DNA of 64,000 nt from Argyresthia goedartella (Eukaryota; Arthropoda; Insecta; Lepidoptera; Argyresthiidae). The notes under the pieces are model-generated. The model was given only the letters and a program-made list of their open reading frames with translations. It searched no databases and was not told the DNA's origin. The stretch's first letter is position 1; every line of letters begins with the position of its first letter. The position numbers and the translations under genes are program-made. The DNA lies in NCBI GenBank assembly GCA_949825045.1, contig OX463809.1, positions 2,445,501 to 2,509,500 of the forward strand. Direction: 5' to 3'. Shown one piece after another: positions 45,044 through 56,401 of the stretch.

Positions 45044-45639
45044 ATAAGATTTGACTGGCGTAATAGGAAAGATCAGCAAAAGCATCTTAAAGATGCTTAT
45101 TCTAAAGTCCTTGCCTCCAATCTCCAATATCCTGTATCCAAAATGTATCTCTAATACCTTCAGGTATTTTTTAATCTCAATCCTAATCTCTACTCAGTTA
45201 AAATATCAGTATCAATTAAAATAACGACTTGTTTAGGTGCCGCCACGGCTATAAATTTAAGTTGTACGAGTATGACCACCCAGGTTCCATGAGTTATTCT
45301 CTCCAGTGACTGTCGACTGCAGCTAGGGCATCCTTGTGTGGAGGCGAGATATTTAAAGAAGAAAGAAAGAAAGAAGAAACATTTATTATAAAGACAGTGA
45401 ACACACACACAAATACATTACAATTAAAGAAATTAAAATGAAAATAAGGAATATATATATATATATATATTAAACACAAATGGAAGAATTTAGAATACAC
45501 ACGACGGAAGAAAACAAAATAATTCATTCATTCATTCTTGTATTCATTCATACAATAAATCAATCATTCTGAATCATATATTTCTCTTTTTGCCTATTAT
45601 AATAAATAATAGAAAATAAAACATACTATTACCTTCATT
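45044..45639. other. Unassigned, with probable LINE tail
   Basis: GAAGAAAGAAAGAAAGAAG near 45357 read on the minus strand is a (TTTC)n tail behind AATAAATG, suggesting the 3' end of a truncated minus-strand LINE. A (TA)n run lies at 45451-45470. Confidence 0.45.
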
Positions 45640-45745
45640 CATCCATAGCGGCGGCGTTGGGCTAGCCCCTGTCACGCAAAATGGTGTATTGAATAACTGG
45701 TTAAACCTGGGCACTACCACCCCGTATGTAAGGAGGTGGCACTTT
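45640..45745 (+). repeat. SINE-like repeat, family D
   Basis: GCGGCGTTGGGCTAGCCCC, CACGCAAAATGG, GTATTGAATAACTGGTTAAA and CACCACCCCGTATG. Confidence 0.75.
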
Positions 45746-45996
45746 ATTATTTTTTAACCTTTTAACCCCAGGCGACGAAAAAAAGGTGTGTTATTATTCA
45801 GTTTGAAGTGTCTGTCTGTCTGTGGCACTCTAGAGCCCAAACGGGTGGTCGGATTTGAATGCGGTTTTCTGTTAATATGTAGTAAACTTCCCGGCAATGG
45901 TTCTTAGCTATGTTTTATTAACATCGGTTGAGTGACCCTAAAGTTATCAGCTTAACAAGGAAATACATCAAATTAATTGTGTCGGGCGGGGGTGTT

Positions 45997-46613
45997 GTTA
46001 GGGTTCCGTAGAGAAACAAGGAAACCTCATAGTGTCGTCAAGTCTGTCCGTTCGTCCGTCCGTCCGTCCGTCCGCATGTCACAGCAACTTAATTCAGAAA
46101 CTTTAAACTTGGTATGAAGATTTATTCTGTAAACCGCTTTATGAACTTTATACAAAAATTTAAAAATTAAAGTAATAAAAGGGAGCGCTCCACACTGGAC
46201 CTAAAAAAAAAATTTTTTTAACAAACCTAAATGTGTGTGGGTGTCTTTAGATAGGTCTTTAAAAATGACGTTGAGGTTCCTGAAAACATTTTTCCTCAAA
46301 GTGAATCGTTGAAGAGACAGACCCTTCCAAAGTGGACAAATGTGTCGCCTATAACTTTGTCCTATAACTTTTAAAGCAAGAAAGTGAAAAATCTACAAAA
46401 AAATATATGCTGTAATACACACTGTCAACGAAAATTTGTTTGAACAAAAAAAAATAAGCAAGATATAAAACATTTATTACAAACCGCAAAGATAACTTTG
46501 TCATTCATACAAAAACTATAAAAAACAAATTTACAACACAAACATCCAGTCACATAATTACTTGCTACAACGGAACCCTCCTTGGGCGAGTCCGACTCGC
46601 ACTTGGCCTTTTT
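45997..46613 (+). repeat. (GTCC)n dispersed repeat, family F2
   Basis: AGGGTTCCGTAGAGAAACAA, (GTCC)n, AACTTGGTATGAAG, AAATGACGTTGAGGTTCC, CTTTGTCATTCATAC and GAGTCCGACTCGCACTTGGC. Reference copy for the split one at 22097-23293. Confidence 0.85.
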
Positions 46614-46730
46614 TAATGTATCGTTATTTCTATAGAGCAAGTGTTTACCAACCGTTTTCTTACTTAATTCTTAAACGATATCCATCACAAAGGTAGAGTT
46701 GGCGTACAAACAAACAACATTCAATCAACT

Positions 46731-46850
46731 TCAATCTCCATTGCTGCGGCGATGGGCTAGCCCCCTGTCATGCAAAATGGAGTATTGAATAACTGGCTAA
46801 ACGTAAGCACAATTGTGCATCTGCCATATCGTATGGGAAAAGGCGTGACG
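46731..46850 (+). repeat. SINE-like repeat, family D
   Basis: TGCTGCGGCGATGGGCTAGC, CAAAATGGAGTATTGAATAA, CACAATTGTGCATCTGCC and CATATCGTATGGG. The best-preserved copy in the window. Confidence 0.8.
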
Positions 46851-47336
46851 CTACATTCAAATAGCATTATAGACTATTATGGGGAGGGTCGGTGCGGTAG
46901 TTTTGTAGTCTCCTGCCCATTACGTAAATTGCTGCAGAACAATTTGGTCCACTTCTGTGTTCATGGTCATGTCGGTGGAATGCGCGTTTTGAATGCTTCT
47001 CATTTATAGATCTAAAAGGTATTATAAAATATTTAGTTTTTTCTGGTGAATTCCGCACGTATATTTGGAGATGTTAGGTTAGATGTGAAAAAATATTAGA
47101 AAAATAAATTTAGTCTCTTGAACCTGTGAACAGCTGATCGGCTCAATGTAATAGTTATGTGTATGTGTAGATACATTTGTATTAACCCTTTCAGGGTGCA
47201 TGTACCCTACATACATTTCCCACATGTAATCTGTATTGTACATGTTATATGCAAATAAATTAATATTAATAACATGAATAATATGACGTTCGTTGTAGTT
47301 ACAATACAAACAAATCGAGACCGAAACCTTAACATA
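46851..47336. other. No gene recognised
   Basis: Unassigned sequence downstream of the family D repeat. Confidence 0.4.
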
Positions 47337-50300
47337 GAATAGAATAGAATAGAATAGAATAAACTTTATTTGGCACATAAAAATACAATAGAATAAATTT
47401 ACTTAAAATTATTACAGTCTTATGTACGAGTATTATGCACCAAAAAGGTCTCCACTCAGCCTTATGCCATGGTTGGGCCACGGCGCTGATTTTCAGTGGA
47501 TGCCTTACACTTAAATATTAAACGTATTGGAACCATATGAAAACAGTGCAGATATTAAAGTATTATGATGCATCACTATCACATTTAGCTGAAGCTCAGT
47601 CTCAGTATTTATGTAAGTACGATTTATTACAACTGGATCTTAGCATTACATGCGCAGAAAAAATATAATTAAAACCACAACAGCTTATGTAACACTATAA
47701 CAGATAATTTAGAACAAACAGTTGATAATGGGTATGAAACAACTTTACTGTAGGCCTTTTTGCTTAGTAAGTAGATATTTCTTATATTTTAATTTAAAAC
47801 TGCCTATTGAAGGGGACTGTCTAATAGGGGAGGGATATTGTTCCAGCATTTCGTGGCGCAGTAACGGAAGCTTCCCCGAAATGCTGATGAATGGTGGGAT
47901 GGGCAGACCATTCTTAATGGAATATGAGACTGACGATTACAAAATTTTAACTTGTTGTATAAGTATGAAGGTTGCTGCTTCTGAATCACACCGAAAAGTA
48001 GACTTGCAAAATGCAGGGCTCGCCGTGACTCCATATTGAGTAAGTTGTTACTATTTAAGTAAGGGGTAATGTGGGCTCTCCGTGGGATAGTGAAATAGAA
48101 CCTTGCGCATGAATTCTGAATTCTCTGTATATTTTTTTTAGTTCTTACCAGCAGACAGCCCCCAATAACAGTATCAGCATAATTTAGCTTAGACAAAATA
48201 AGGGATTCACAAAGATGGATCCTCGTATCTACATCTAGGTAGTTACGTATTTTATAGAGAACACGAAGTCTATAAAAACAGTTTCTAACAGTTTCAAGTA
48301 CATGCTTTTCAAATTTTAAACCATCATCCATCAGCACACCCAAATTCCGCGCTTCTGTTACCTGTTCGATTTTTACGCCTCCTAATTTGAGCTCAATATT
48401 GTGACTGTTAATTTTCCTTATTTGCGTTTTAGTACCAATCGCAAGAAACTTAGTTTTAAGAGGATTTAAAGCTAGACAATTTTTTCTGGACCATTCTGAT
48501 ATTTGATCTAGTTCTTTATTAAGTTTTGCAATTTCCTCCGTCGTTTCTGAGGGATTGAAAGATCTGTAAACCTGCAAGTCGTCAGCATAAATATGATATT
48601 TACTGTCGTTCACAATATTTGCTAAATCAGCAGAGTAAAGGATATAAAGTATAGGTCCCAAAATAGAGCCCTGGGGGACACCTTTATTTACTACTGCAGG
48701 GCTTGAGTATTTGTTAATGCCTTTACCTCCACAAACTTCGACACTCTGGGTACGATTGCTCAGGTAGCTAGAGAACCATTTCATTGAAACACTGTCAAAA
48801 CCATAATAGGCCAGTTTAGATAAGAGTAAAGTTGGACTTATAGTGTCAAACGCGCGCGAAAAGTCAAGTAAGACCAAAATCGCTCCCTCACCAACGTCCT
48901 GTCCTGCCAGGATATCGTCAACAACATCCAAAAGAGCCGTCACCGTACCTCTACCTTTTCTAAAGCCTGACTGTTTCGAAGGGAGAATATCGTTAACCTG
49001 TAAGTATTCTGTTAACTGCATTGACACAACTTTTTCAATAATTTTGGACATAAAAGGTAGAATACTTATTGGTCGAAGATCTTTTAAATCTACTGTGTTA
49101 TTTATTTTAGGAAGAGGTCTCACTTTCGCGACTTTCCATGCTTCGGGAAATATTCCGGATTGAATAGATCGATTAATAAGAGAAGTGATTATACCAAGTG
49201 TACGTGGCATTGTCAGAAGCAACATATCCAGAGTGATACAATCGAAACCTTGAGCATTTGTTTTAAAGTTCTTCATATTTTTTACAATGGTGTCTTGATT
49301 TACTGTTTTGAGACTGAAGGTTGATTTGTTGAAGCGGTTAAACCAGTAGTGCGTTAATAAAGATACATCGATAGTACCCTCATCAGGAATATTAAGGAAA
49401 TGGTCATTAATGCAGTCGGGGTCACATAAATGTTCGGGTAGGTCAATTTGTCTTTTTTTAAAGTCTGCTACATTACGTTTAATATGTTTCCAAAGTTTTT
49501 GTGGATCATTTAGGTTATTATTGACATAATGCTGGAAATAAGCTGTTTTTTCACTATGCATTGCCACTTTCACAATTTGTTTTAATTCTTTGTAATACTT
49601 TTTATCAATATCTAATTTAGTTTTACGGCTTTTGACATGGGCTTCATTTCTGAGATTTATCATGGCTTTCACTGTTGGTGTTAACCAAGGGTAGTTTAAA
49701 TCTTTTACATAGATGGTTTTTACAGGTGCGTGCAAATCAAACAAGTTTACAATTTGAGAATTTAGCGCGCACAATGTCTCATTTACGTCTTCGCTCAACA
49801 GACTCTCCCACTGTATGGCATTTAGGTCAGCATTAAAAGTATCCTTATCAATATCTTTAAGAGGCCTGTAGACAATACATCGAGGATGTGGTTTGGGTTT
49901 TTTAACATTAATCTCGCACGTTAAGAAAGCATGGTTGCTCAGTTCAGGCACATAATTAATGCAAACATCACTTACCTTAGTCCTACTTAATATTAAATCT
50001 ATCAACGTCTCTGAGTGATCTGTAAAGTGCGTCGGCTCAGTTACGTATTGACAAAGATCCATACATAACGAAAAGTCTTTTAGCTTTTTGGTACTTGCAT
50101 CTTCTATTTTTAGCATGTCTATGTTAAAGTCACCTAATAGAACAATATGATCGAATGCCGAGAATGAGCTCAAAGATTGTGTTAATGCGTCGAGGAATGT
50201 ATCAACATTCACCCATTGCGGGCGATACGCTGTACCTATAACAACTTGAAGGCCGTTCAATTTGATGCTAATCCACATTTGCTCAATAGAAGATGGTGGA

Positions 50301-50600
50301 TGCTCAAGAAACCGAACATAAACACCTCGGCGCAAGTAGAAGCCGACGCCACCACCGCGGGCTCGAACACCAGCAGGCCGCGGCGCGTGCCGCAGCCGAT
50401 AGCCGGGCGGTGACGGCGCGCGCGCTTCTTCGCCTGCGCGGAGCCACGTTTCATTAATTGCCATAACGTCCACCGAATGCTGCTCCATAGCCAATAGAAA
50501 TTCATCATGGCGCGTACCCAGAGAGCCCGGATTCAGGAGACCTATAGAGATGTTATTATTTATAATAAACTGAATTATGTACAACAACATCTATTGCATT
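47337..50600 (-). mobile_element. Non-LTR retrotransposon (LINE), 5'-truncated
   Basis: A 3.26-kb minus-strand element: ORF2 (47804-50590), a 3' UTR of about 440 bp and a pentanucleotide tail, (TTCTA)n on the minus strand, at 47337-47362. No ORF1 is present. The 5' end abuts a family D repeat at 50613. Confidence 0.9.
47804..50590 (-). CDS. LINE ORF2: endonuclease-reverse transcriptase
   Basis: 928 codons open. An N-terminal apurinic-type endonuclease is shown by INETWLRAGEE, GGGVGFYLRRG, GTAYRPQWV, LLGDFNIDM and DLILSRTKVSD. Reverse transcriptase follows with VRPLPKINN, LRPISILPFMSKI, SGFRKGRGTVTALLD, ALVLLDFSRAFD-like, NKGVPQGSILGP and YADDLQVYR (YADD codons 48578-48589). The thumb region runs to FRYCATKCWNNIPPLL. 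The expected last basic stretch (SFKLKYKKYLL) is readable in the next frame just after the stop at 47804, so a single frame change near 47810-47825 has clipped about 20 residues. The enzyme would nick target DNA and copy its RNA. Clade is Jockey/CR1-like by motif style. It is probably immobile because it has no ORF1 or 5' end. Confidence 0.9.
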   Translation of the reverse strand: MLLYIIQFIINNNISIGLLNPGSLGTRHDEFLLAMEQHSVDVMAINETWLRAGEEARAPSPPGYRLRHAPRPAGVRARGGGVGFYLRRGVYVRFLEHPPSSIEQMWISIKLNGLQVVIGTAYRPQWVNVDTFLDALTQSLSSFSAFDHIVLLGDFNIDMLKIEDASTKKLKDFSLCMDLCQYVTEPTHFTDHSETLIDLILSRTKVSDVCINYVPELSNHAFLTCEINVKKPKPHPRCIVYRPLKDIDKDTFNADLNAIQWESLLSEDVNETLCALNSQIVNLFDLHAPVKTIYVKDLNYPWLTPTVKAMINLRNEAHVKSRKTKLDIDKKYYKELKQIVKVAMHSEKTAYFQHYVNNNLNDPQKLWKHIKRNVADFKKRQIDLPEHLCDPDCINDHFLNIPDEGTIDVSLLTHYWFNRFNKSTFSLKTVNQDTIVKNMKNFKTNAQGFDCITLDMLLLTMPRTLGIITSLINRSIQSGIFPEAWKVAKVRPLPKINNTVDLKDLRPISILPFMSKIIEKVVSMQLTEYLQVNDILPSKQSGFRKGRGTVTALLDVVDDILAGQDVGEGAILVLLDFSRAFDTISPTLLLSKLAYYGFDSVSMKWFSSYLSNRTQSVEVCGGKGINKYSSPAVVNKGVPQGSILGPILYILYSADLANIVNDSKYHIYADDLQVYRSFNPSETTEEIAKLNKELDQISEWSRKNCLALNPLKTKFLAIGTKTQIRKINSHNIELKLGGVKIEQVTEARNLGVLMDDGLKFEKHVLETVRNCFYRLRVLYKIRNYLDVDTRIHLCESLILSKLNYADTVIGGCLLVRTKKNIQRIQNSCARFYFTIPRRAHITPYLNSNNLLNMESRRALHFASLLFGVIQKQQPSYLYNKLKFCNRQSHIPLRMVCPSHHSSAFRGSFRYCATKCWNNIPPLLDSPLQ

Positions 50601-50612
50601 TGGACACAGATT

Positions 50613-50700
50613 TAAGGAGCTGTAGCGATGGGCTAACCCCCATCGCGAAAACGTGTATTGAATTTCTGGCTAAGCTTGGGCGCGACAGTACTACCTACCT
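50613..50700 (+). repeat. SINE-like repeat, family D
   Basis: GCTGTAGCGATGGGCTAACC, CCATCGCGAAAACGTGTATT, CTGGCTAAGCTTGGGCG; diverged copy next to the LINE 5' end. Confidence 0.65.
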
Positions 50701-50968
50701 ATGCATGTATTGTATGCACAGACTATATAGGGATACTACGTATATTGTATGTAACATCTTTGTAACCACAAAGGATTCATAAACGTCTTATAAACCTAAT
50801 TTAACTATAATGCCGTTATAATTCGTTTGTCTTTGTCTGTCACTTTGAAATTTGTGTTTGTGAGAAAAGGACAAAGTGAATTTTAGCTATCATAGGTTTG
50901 ATAAGTTTTATGATTAAGGCGAGGAATATTAATACCTATATTACCACGTAATGGGTAAGGATATGTTG
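50701..50968. other. No gene recognised
   Basis: Unassigned sequence between the family D repeat and the composite element. Confidence 0.4.
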
Positions 50969-50989
50969 TATAGGGTGTAACAGAAAGTT

Positions 50990-51267
50990 GTGGTCATATT
51001 TTAGGGGTTGTTAGTGACATCATTCTGACCAACTTTCACTATGAAACTGATTTGATCTGGGTAACTTTATTTTTGTTGTGGTCATATTTTAGGGGTTGTT
51101 AGTGACATCATTCTGACCAACTTTCACTATGAAACTGATTTGATCTGAGTAACTTTATTTTTGTTGTGGTCATATTTTAGGGGTTGTTAGTGACATCATT
51201 CTGACCAATGAATGATGTCACTAACCAATACTATGAAACCGGTTTGATCTGAGTAACTTTATTTTTC
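50990..51267 (+). repeat. 88-bp tandem repeat, 3 units, last one rearranged
   Basis: Units start GTGGTCATATTTTAGGGGTT at 50990, 51078 and 51166. The third carries an inverted copy of its own GTTAGTGACATCATTC segment (arms 51186-51201 and 51210-51225, loop TGACCAAT). Confidence 0.95.
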
Positions 51268-51289
51268 ACTTCTTCCTATAGTTGGCCCG

Positions 51290-53760
51290 GTCGGTCAGCT
51301 GGTTGTATAAGGAATTGAATAACGTTGCTCAGATCAAAGCGGCTTCCTTGTGAATGTTGCTCAGAATGATGTTGATAATAAAATCGCCAAATTTAATTCT
51401 ATAGTCCTGGGTCTCTATGACAAGCACGCACCTTCAAAAAAAGTGAGGGTTAAACACCACCCTGCCCCTTGGCTAACAGACACTATTAAGTGCCTAATGG
51501 CCAAGAGGAATAGAGCCAAGTGTAGATACCGCAAGAATCCGACAGATGATAATTTCCTCTCTTACAAATGTCTTCGCAACCGTTGCAACCGTCTCTGTCG
51601 CGATGCTAAACGTCGGCACATACACGAATGCATTGAGAACTACACTCCAGCTCAGGTGTGGAAATTCCTGAGAACGCTTGGTGTAGGTAAGGCCCGGGAC
51701 CTACATGCTGGTAATGTAGATCTCAACGGTCTCAACCATATTATTTCTGCCCCGCCTGTTGTGTTGGATCCCACTGTCAAACAAGCCACGTTTCAGAGCC
51801 TGCGCTCTAAGTCCTTACCCAACACCACACCATTCAACTTGAGTAATGTTGGAATCGATGCGGTCAAGAAGGCGCTATTGGCAGTCAATTCGAAAGCTGT
51901 AGGCGATGACAAAATTTGCCTTAAAATTCTACTGACAATCCTTGACGAACTATTACCAGCAATAACACACGTTATAAACTTTTCTTTAGCTAATGGTGTC
52001 TTCCCCACAGTGTGGAAGAAAGCACTAGTCATCCCACTACCCAAAACCTCCAGTCCCACCTCCTTTAAAGAGTACCGTCCCATTTCAATCCTGCCCATCC
52101 TCTCCAAAGTCCTTGAGACCATTGTCCATAACCAGCTTTAATACTACCTCTCCTCAAACAATCTGCTAAACACGTTCCAGTCAGGATTCCGACCGGGTCA
52201 TAGCACCGTCACGGCTCTGCTGAAAGTCACAGATGACATCCAGCTAGCCATGGACCGCAAACAGCTTTCCGTGTTGGCTTTACTTGATTTCAGTAGTGCC
52301 TTCAACAGCGTAGATTTCGACATTCTCGTTGAGCTTCTCAGATCCCTGAACGTCTTTTCCTTCTCTGCCAGCTGGTTCGACTCTTATTTGAGGGATCGGC
52401 AACAGCGAATCAGGACGGAAGAGACATCCACTGAATGGTGTGACCTCCTGTCAGGCGTCCCTCAAGGTGGTATTCTTTCTCCTCTTCTATTCTCGATTTT
52501 CATAAACTCCATCTCGGACATCCTGTCTTCTTCATATCATCTTCTTTATGCTGATGATCTCCAGATTTATCGCCACTTCTCTCATAACGATGTAAACTCT
52601 GCTGTGGAGGCATTGAACGCTGATCTGGAGGGGGTGAGAAGCTGGGCTTCATCCTTCGGACTCCTGGTTAACCCGAGCAAGTCCCAGGCCATGATTATAG
52701 ACACCAGACAATCTCTTAACTTGTTGCAGCAACAGCCCATTCCACCTGTCACTTTTAATGGTACCACAATCGTGTATAGCGATAAAGCTAAAAACCTGGG
52801 TCTTATCTTCGACAACCAGCTGTCCTGTTCATCGCATGTCAATGAGGTCAGTCGACGAGTATTTGCTACTTTTCACTCTCTCAGGAAACTTCAGTACTTT
52901 TTGCCTCGACAGACCAAAATCACTCTCGCTCAGTCTCTCCTTCTACCTCTCATCGATTATGCTGATGTCTGCTGGGTCAGTGCTAACGAAGAATTACTGA
53001 ACAAACTCGAACGACTTCAAAATCTCGGGATTCGGTTTATCTTCGGGCTGCGCAAATACGACCATGTATCACAGCATCGCAAAGAGCTGAAGTGGCTGCC
53101 AATACGTCTTTGTCGGGATTCTCACATCCTCAACATCCTCTACAACATTTTACGCAATCCACGCTATCCAACCTTCTTACGAGACCGTTTTCCATTTCTT
53201 TCTTCCAGCAGGCCTCGGAGAACTCACGCGCTTTCGATGCTCACAACCCCACAGCATAACACCGCGTCCTATGAGCATGGGTTTAGATTCCGGGCCATTC
53301 AATTGTGGAATGCACTCCCCTGCACTATCAGAGACAGTCCTTCTCTTAATATATTTAAAAGTCGCGTGAAGAAGCATTACCTTTCTCTTTAGAAATATAG
53401 GTAGTATGTATGTATTTATTAGTATTATTTATTTAAAAATTATATATATTTATATAGTATTTATGTTTAGCATGTACGAGTATATTATATGATATTTATG
53501 TAAGCCCTCTTATATTTAGTTAATATTGTTTTATATTAGTTATTTAGATATAACATATATCTAACCATATGTTAGTTATTTAGATAGTACTAAATTATAT
53601 TGTTGTACACATTGTCACCCCTGCTCAGCAATCGACCATTCCCATCCTAATTTGGTTTGCTGGAAGAGATCTCTTATTAGAGATAAGCTCGCCTTTGTAC
53701 ACTATTTTTATGTAAGTCTTGTTGTCCATATATTAGTTGTGTGCAATAAAGAAATTATTA
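51290..53760 (+). mobile_element. Non-LTR retrotransposon (LINE), 5'-truncated
   Basis: Plus-strand element lacking the endonuclease domain and 5' end. The 3' UTR contains AGAGATAAGCTCGCCTTTG and ends GTGCAATAAAGAAATTATTA. A second, much shorter copy is at 29328-29702. Confidence 0.88.
51350..53392 (+). pseudogene. LINE reverse transcriptase with one premature stop
   Basis: Two long open pieces in the same frame (51350-52141 and 52250-53392) are separated by a TAA at 52139-52141. The first has the linker before the polymerase (WLTDTIKCLMAKRNRAKCRY) and RT motifs IPLPKTSSP and YRPISILPILSKVLE. After the stop come SGFRPGHSTVTALLKV, LALLDFSSAFNSVDF-like, SGVPQGGILSPLLFS and YADDLQIYR (YADD codons 52547-52558). 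The C-terminal tail reads LNIFKSRVKKHYL. No endonuclease remains. Apart from that stop, roughly 680 codons are uninterrupted, suggesting a rather young insertion. Confidence 0.9.
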
Positions 53761-53777
53761 TGAATGATGTCCCTAAC

Positions 53778-54200
53778 AAGATTCAAGATTCAAGATTCAA
53801 TTTGTTTATTGAATATAAATAAATAAATGACCTTATTCAACGTCAAAATTATACTTACTTATCTACAAGTATTTTTTTTTATATATAAAAAAAGATGACA
53901 CCGTTTCGGAAGGTGGGCCTCGGGGTTAAGAAGAAACGGCAAGAAACTCCCCCGTAAAAAGTGACTTCACAACAGGTACTGGTTTCGGTCTAAGGAAATT
54001 CGCCGGCGATTGATAGACTTGATCCATCGCCCCTCGTCGAATTTCTGTGCGCTGAGATGGTATGGACCATGAAGTTTTGCAATCTTATTCCTTAATACTT
54101 CCTAATAATCCTTAATAGTACTTTATTATCAGCTCATTTTTAACAAAGTTTTTGAACCTCTTTTCAATCTCTCTCTTAATCTTAACAATCCACTAAAATA
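53778..54200 (-). mobile_element. 5'-truncated LINE end, CR1/Zenon-like
   Basis: On the minus strand it ends in TTGAATCTTGAATCTTGAAT with TTCTTAACCCCGAGGCCCAC upstream, the 3' UTR style of moth CR1-type LINEs. No coding sequence can be read confidently. Confidence 0.6.
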
Positions 54201-54230
54201 TAAAATAAAATTTCTGTTACACTCTGTAAT

Positions 54231-54523
54231 AGGATATGTTGAAGCCTGAGAAAAATCTTTTTCTATTTGGTAATTACATCACATCGCGGAAATAAAAGTT
54301 ATTAAAATGCTTGTCCCCACCGGACGCGCCGCGCAGTTTTCCCACACTCTTGTGGCACTTGCTGCAAGCTTTGAGCTTTTATCTCAGGAAAGGCTATTAT
54401 TTTCTTACCCCAGCTTTTAGCGGCCATAATGGTCATAATATAGCAAATACCCAACATTATGTACGACAGTTTATACTGGCGTGAACTGTGAAAGTTAGAA
54501 AATAGGCAGTGTTTTATTTTGAA
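54231..54523. other. No gene recognised
   Basis: Unassigned. Confidence 0.4.
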
Positions 54524-54730
54524 GACCTCAGACTGGTGTGGCGGTCGGGGCTGTGCTCTTCAAAAGCGGGAGGTCGCGGGTTCGAATATCGACTGGGGAG
54601 GAAGAAAAATAAATATTAAAACTCCAGGTCTTGGATGTTTAGATGTTTGCGACGTCGCTGTTTCTGGTTCCCACGACACAGGGTATCCTAGTGTGGGGCC
54701 AGAAGCAATTTATGAATGTAAATATTTGTT
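54524..54730 (+). mobile_element. tRNA-derived SINE, family B
   Basis: GACTGGTGTGGCGGTCGG, B box GGGTTCGAATATC (two changes), GCGACGTCGCTGTTTCTGG and GGTATCCTAGTGTGGGGCC. Confidence 0.85.
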
Positions 54731-54859
54731 ATTTGACTTCCCGTTCATTTCGCATTTGCCGTCGCTGACGCCGGTGTATTATCCCTTTTTTAGGTATTAT
54801 AGGTGCAATACAAGCAATTTAAGAGAGAACTAGAAATTGTCAAAGCAAATGTAGCTATT

Positions 54860-55075
54860 AATAATATCGTTAGCAACGCCCTCTTTTAATATTGATTATC
54901 ATCACAGCTCAGTGCGTGCAAAGCATAATTAAAAAAATATCGAAAGCAACGCCCTCTTTTGACAATATTGATTATCATCACATCTGTGCGTGCGAAGCAT
55001 AATAAAACGATATCGATAGCAACGCCCTCTTTTGAAAATATTGAGTATCGTCGCAGCTCACGCAAGCACATCCAT
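54860..55075. repeat. 73-bp tandem repeat, almost 3 units
   Basis: AGCAACGCCCTCTTTT starts at 54872, 54945 and 55018. Each unit contains ATATTGATTATCATCAC (one GAGTATCGTCG variant) and GTGCGTGC. Confidence 0.95.
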
Positions 55076-56384
55076 ACTTTTACTTCACGTAGTTCCACAG
55101 TGAATAGATAGATGCCGCTACTATGACAAATACTTCTAATAATTTACCTGCGTAGTCCCTACAGGCACTACACAAAGCTTAGCACAAAAATAGACTCTCT
55201 ACTGACACCGCAAGGTTTCTGGGCGTGTGCGTGTGAGCGACCTGTCACGTCTCTCTCGCGCCCGTGGATGCATCTCACACGTACCCATGCGTCGCTTGCA
55301 CCACCTCCAGGCGGCATTCAGACGCCAACAAAATTTGCGTCAGCTGTACCCATCCAGATGATCAAGGTGTGAGTGTGACCGAAAGGCAACTCCATTATAA
55401 AAAGGTATTGATCTGATCAACTTTATCAGAAACAGGTACCTACCTATGTAGATAGAACATCCAAAAATCACTCAGCACCCCAAACTCTGCTTGTGGGCAA
55501 TTTTTCCATACAATAGTAGTTTTGCCCCCCGGGCAAATTCCTAACCCGTTGGGCAATGACGCGGCGACTTATGTTATGTTATCTATGACAATACGAGGGT
55601 ATTTAAACAAATATATAGATATTAAAGTGCATCGCCCATTGTTGTTGCTAATATCGTGCTCATCGTTTAGTTTAGTTTAGTTTAGACTGTTGGGATATTT
55701 TTTTACTCGTAGTGATTTATTTTGAACGGAGTTTTTTTTGTGGAGGGTAATTATGTAGAGATTTTAGAGCATGTAGACAGATGGTCGGATGGTGTGCCAA
55801 TGACACAGCAAAGATTGCGGCTACTGGCAGCTTTTTTCGACATGTAATGATGTATTACCAATAAATGATCTCTTATGATTATAGTGATGATAATCTCTGT
55901 CTTGATGACAATGATGAAAAAACTAAAAGATAAATTCGCAGGCTATTCCTTGACTTCCCAACACTTACCGGGTAAGATGTTAGTTGGCAGAAACCAATAA
56001 CGCAATAGATAGACTAGGGGCGCCGTAAGATGGGCAATATTACAAAAAATAAATAAAAGCCGTTTTTTTATCCGGGCAAAAACTATTTTGACGTATTAAG
56101 CCATAGACAAGAGTAGCAGTTTTAATGGATCGTTTTGTTTGCTCTTTTGCCCATTATTAGCCGAGTTTAGCTATTTTTTAATAAGCTTAAATCATTCCAG
56201 TGCTGGGCAAAGATTTAACCAAACAGATAAATCAAACATAGCCATGACGTCATGAAGTGCGCGTCGTCGGTAAGATATAGGTCATTAAATATCACCCTTC
56301 GCGCATAGTCACGTAATAGAGTTTGCATACGGAGTTAGAACGTTCTGTTAGCGGGAGATGAGTGACGTGTTGACATTAGATCGG
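55076..56384. other. No gene recognised
   Basis: A (GTTTA)n run of four lies near 55667. Open frames are short. The 55190-55380 patch is less AT-rich and unassigned. Confidence 0.4.
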
Positions 56385-56400
56385 GCTAGCCCCCTGTCAG
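56385..56400 (+). repeat. Family D stub cut by a palindrome
   Basis: GGGCTAGCCCCCTGTCAG matches the family D core. The next bases of the family are replaced by the inverted repeat at 56402. Confidence 0.6.
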
Positions 56401-56401
56401 G

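Larger units (their letters stand above)
50969..54230. mobile_element. Putative TIR element carrying two LINE insertions
   Basis: AGGGTGTAACAGAAA near 50972 and TTTCTGTTACACTCT near 54211 form a terminal inverted repeat. AGGATATGTTG occurs just outside both ends (50958-50968 and 54231-54241), consistent with a target duplication. Inside lie 88-bp tandem repeats on the left, then the LINE at 51290-53760, a short inverted piece of the 88-bp unit (53761-53777), and a minus-strand LINE end. No transposase is seen. The 11-base direct repeat is long for a cut-and-paste element, so the class is open. Confidence 0.5.
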
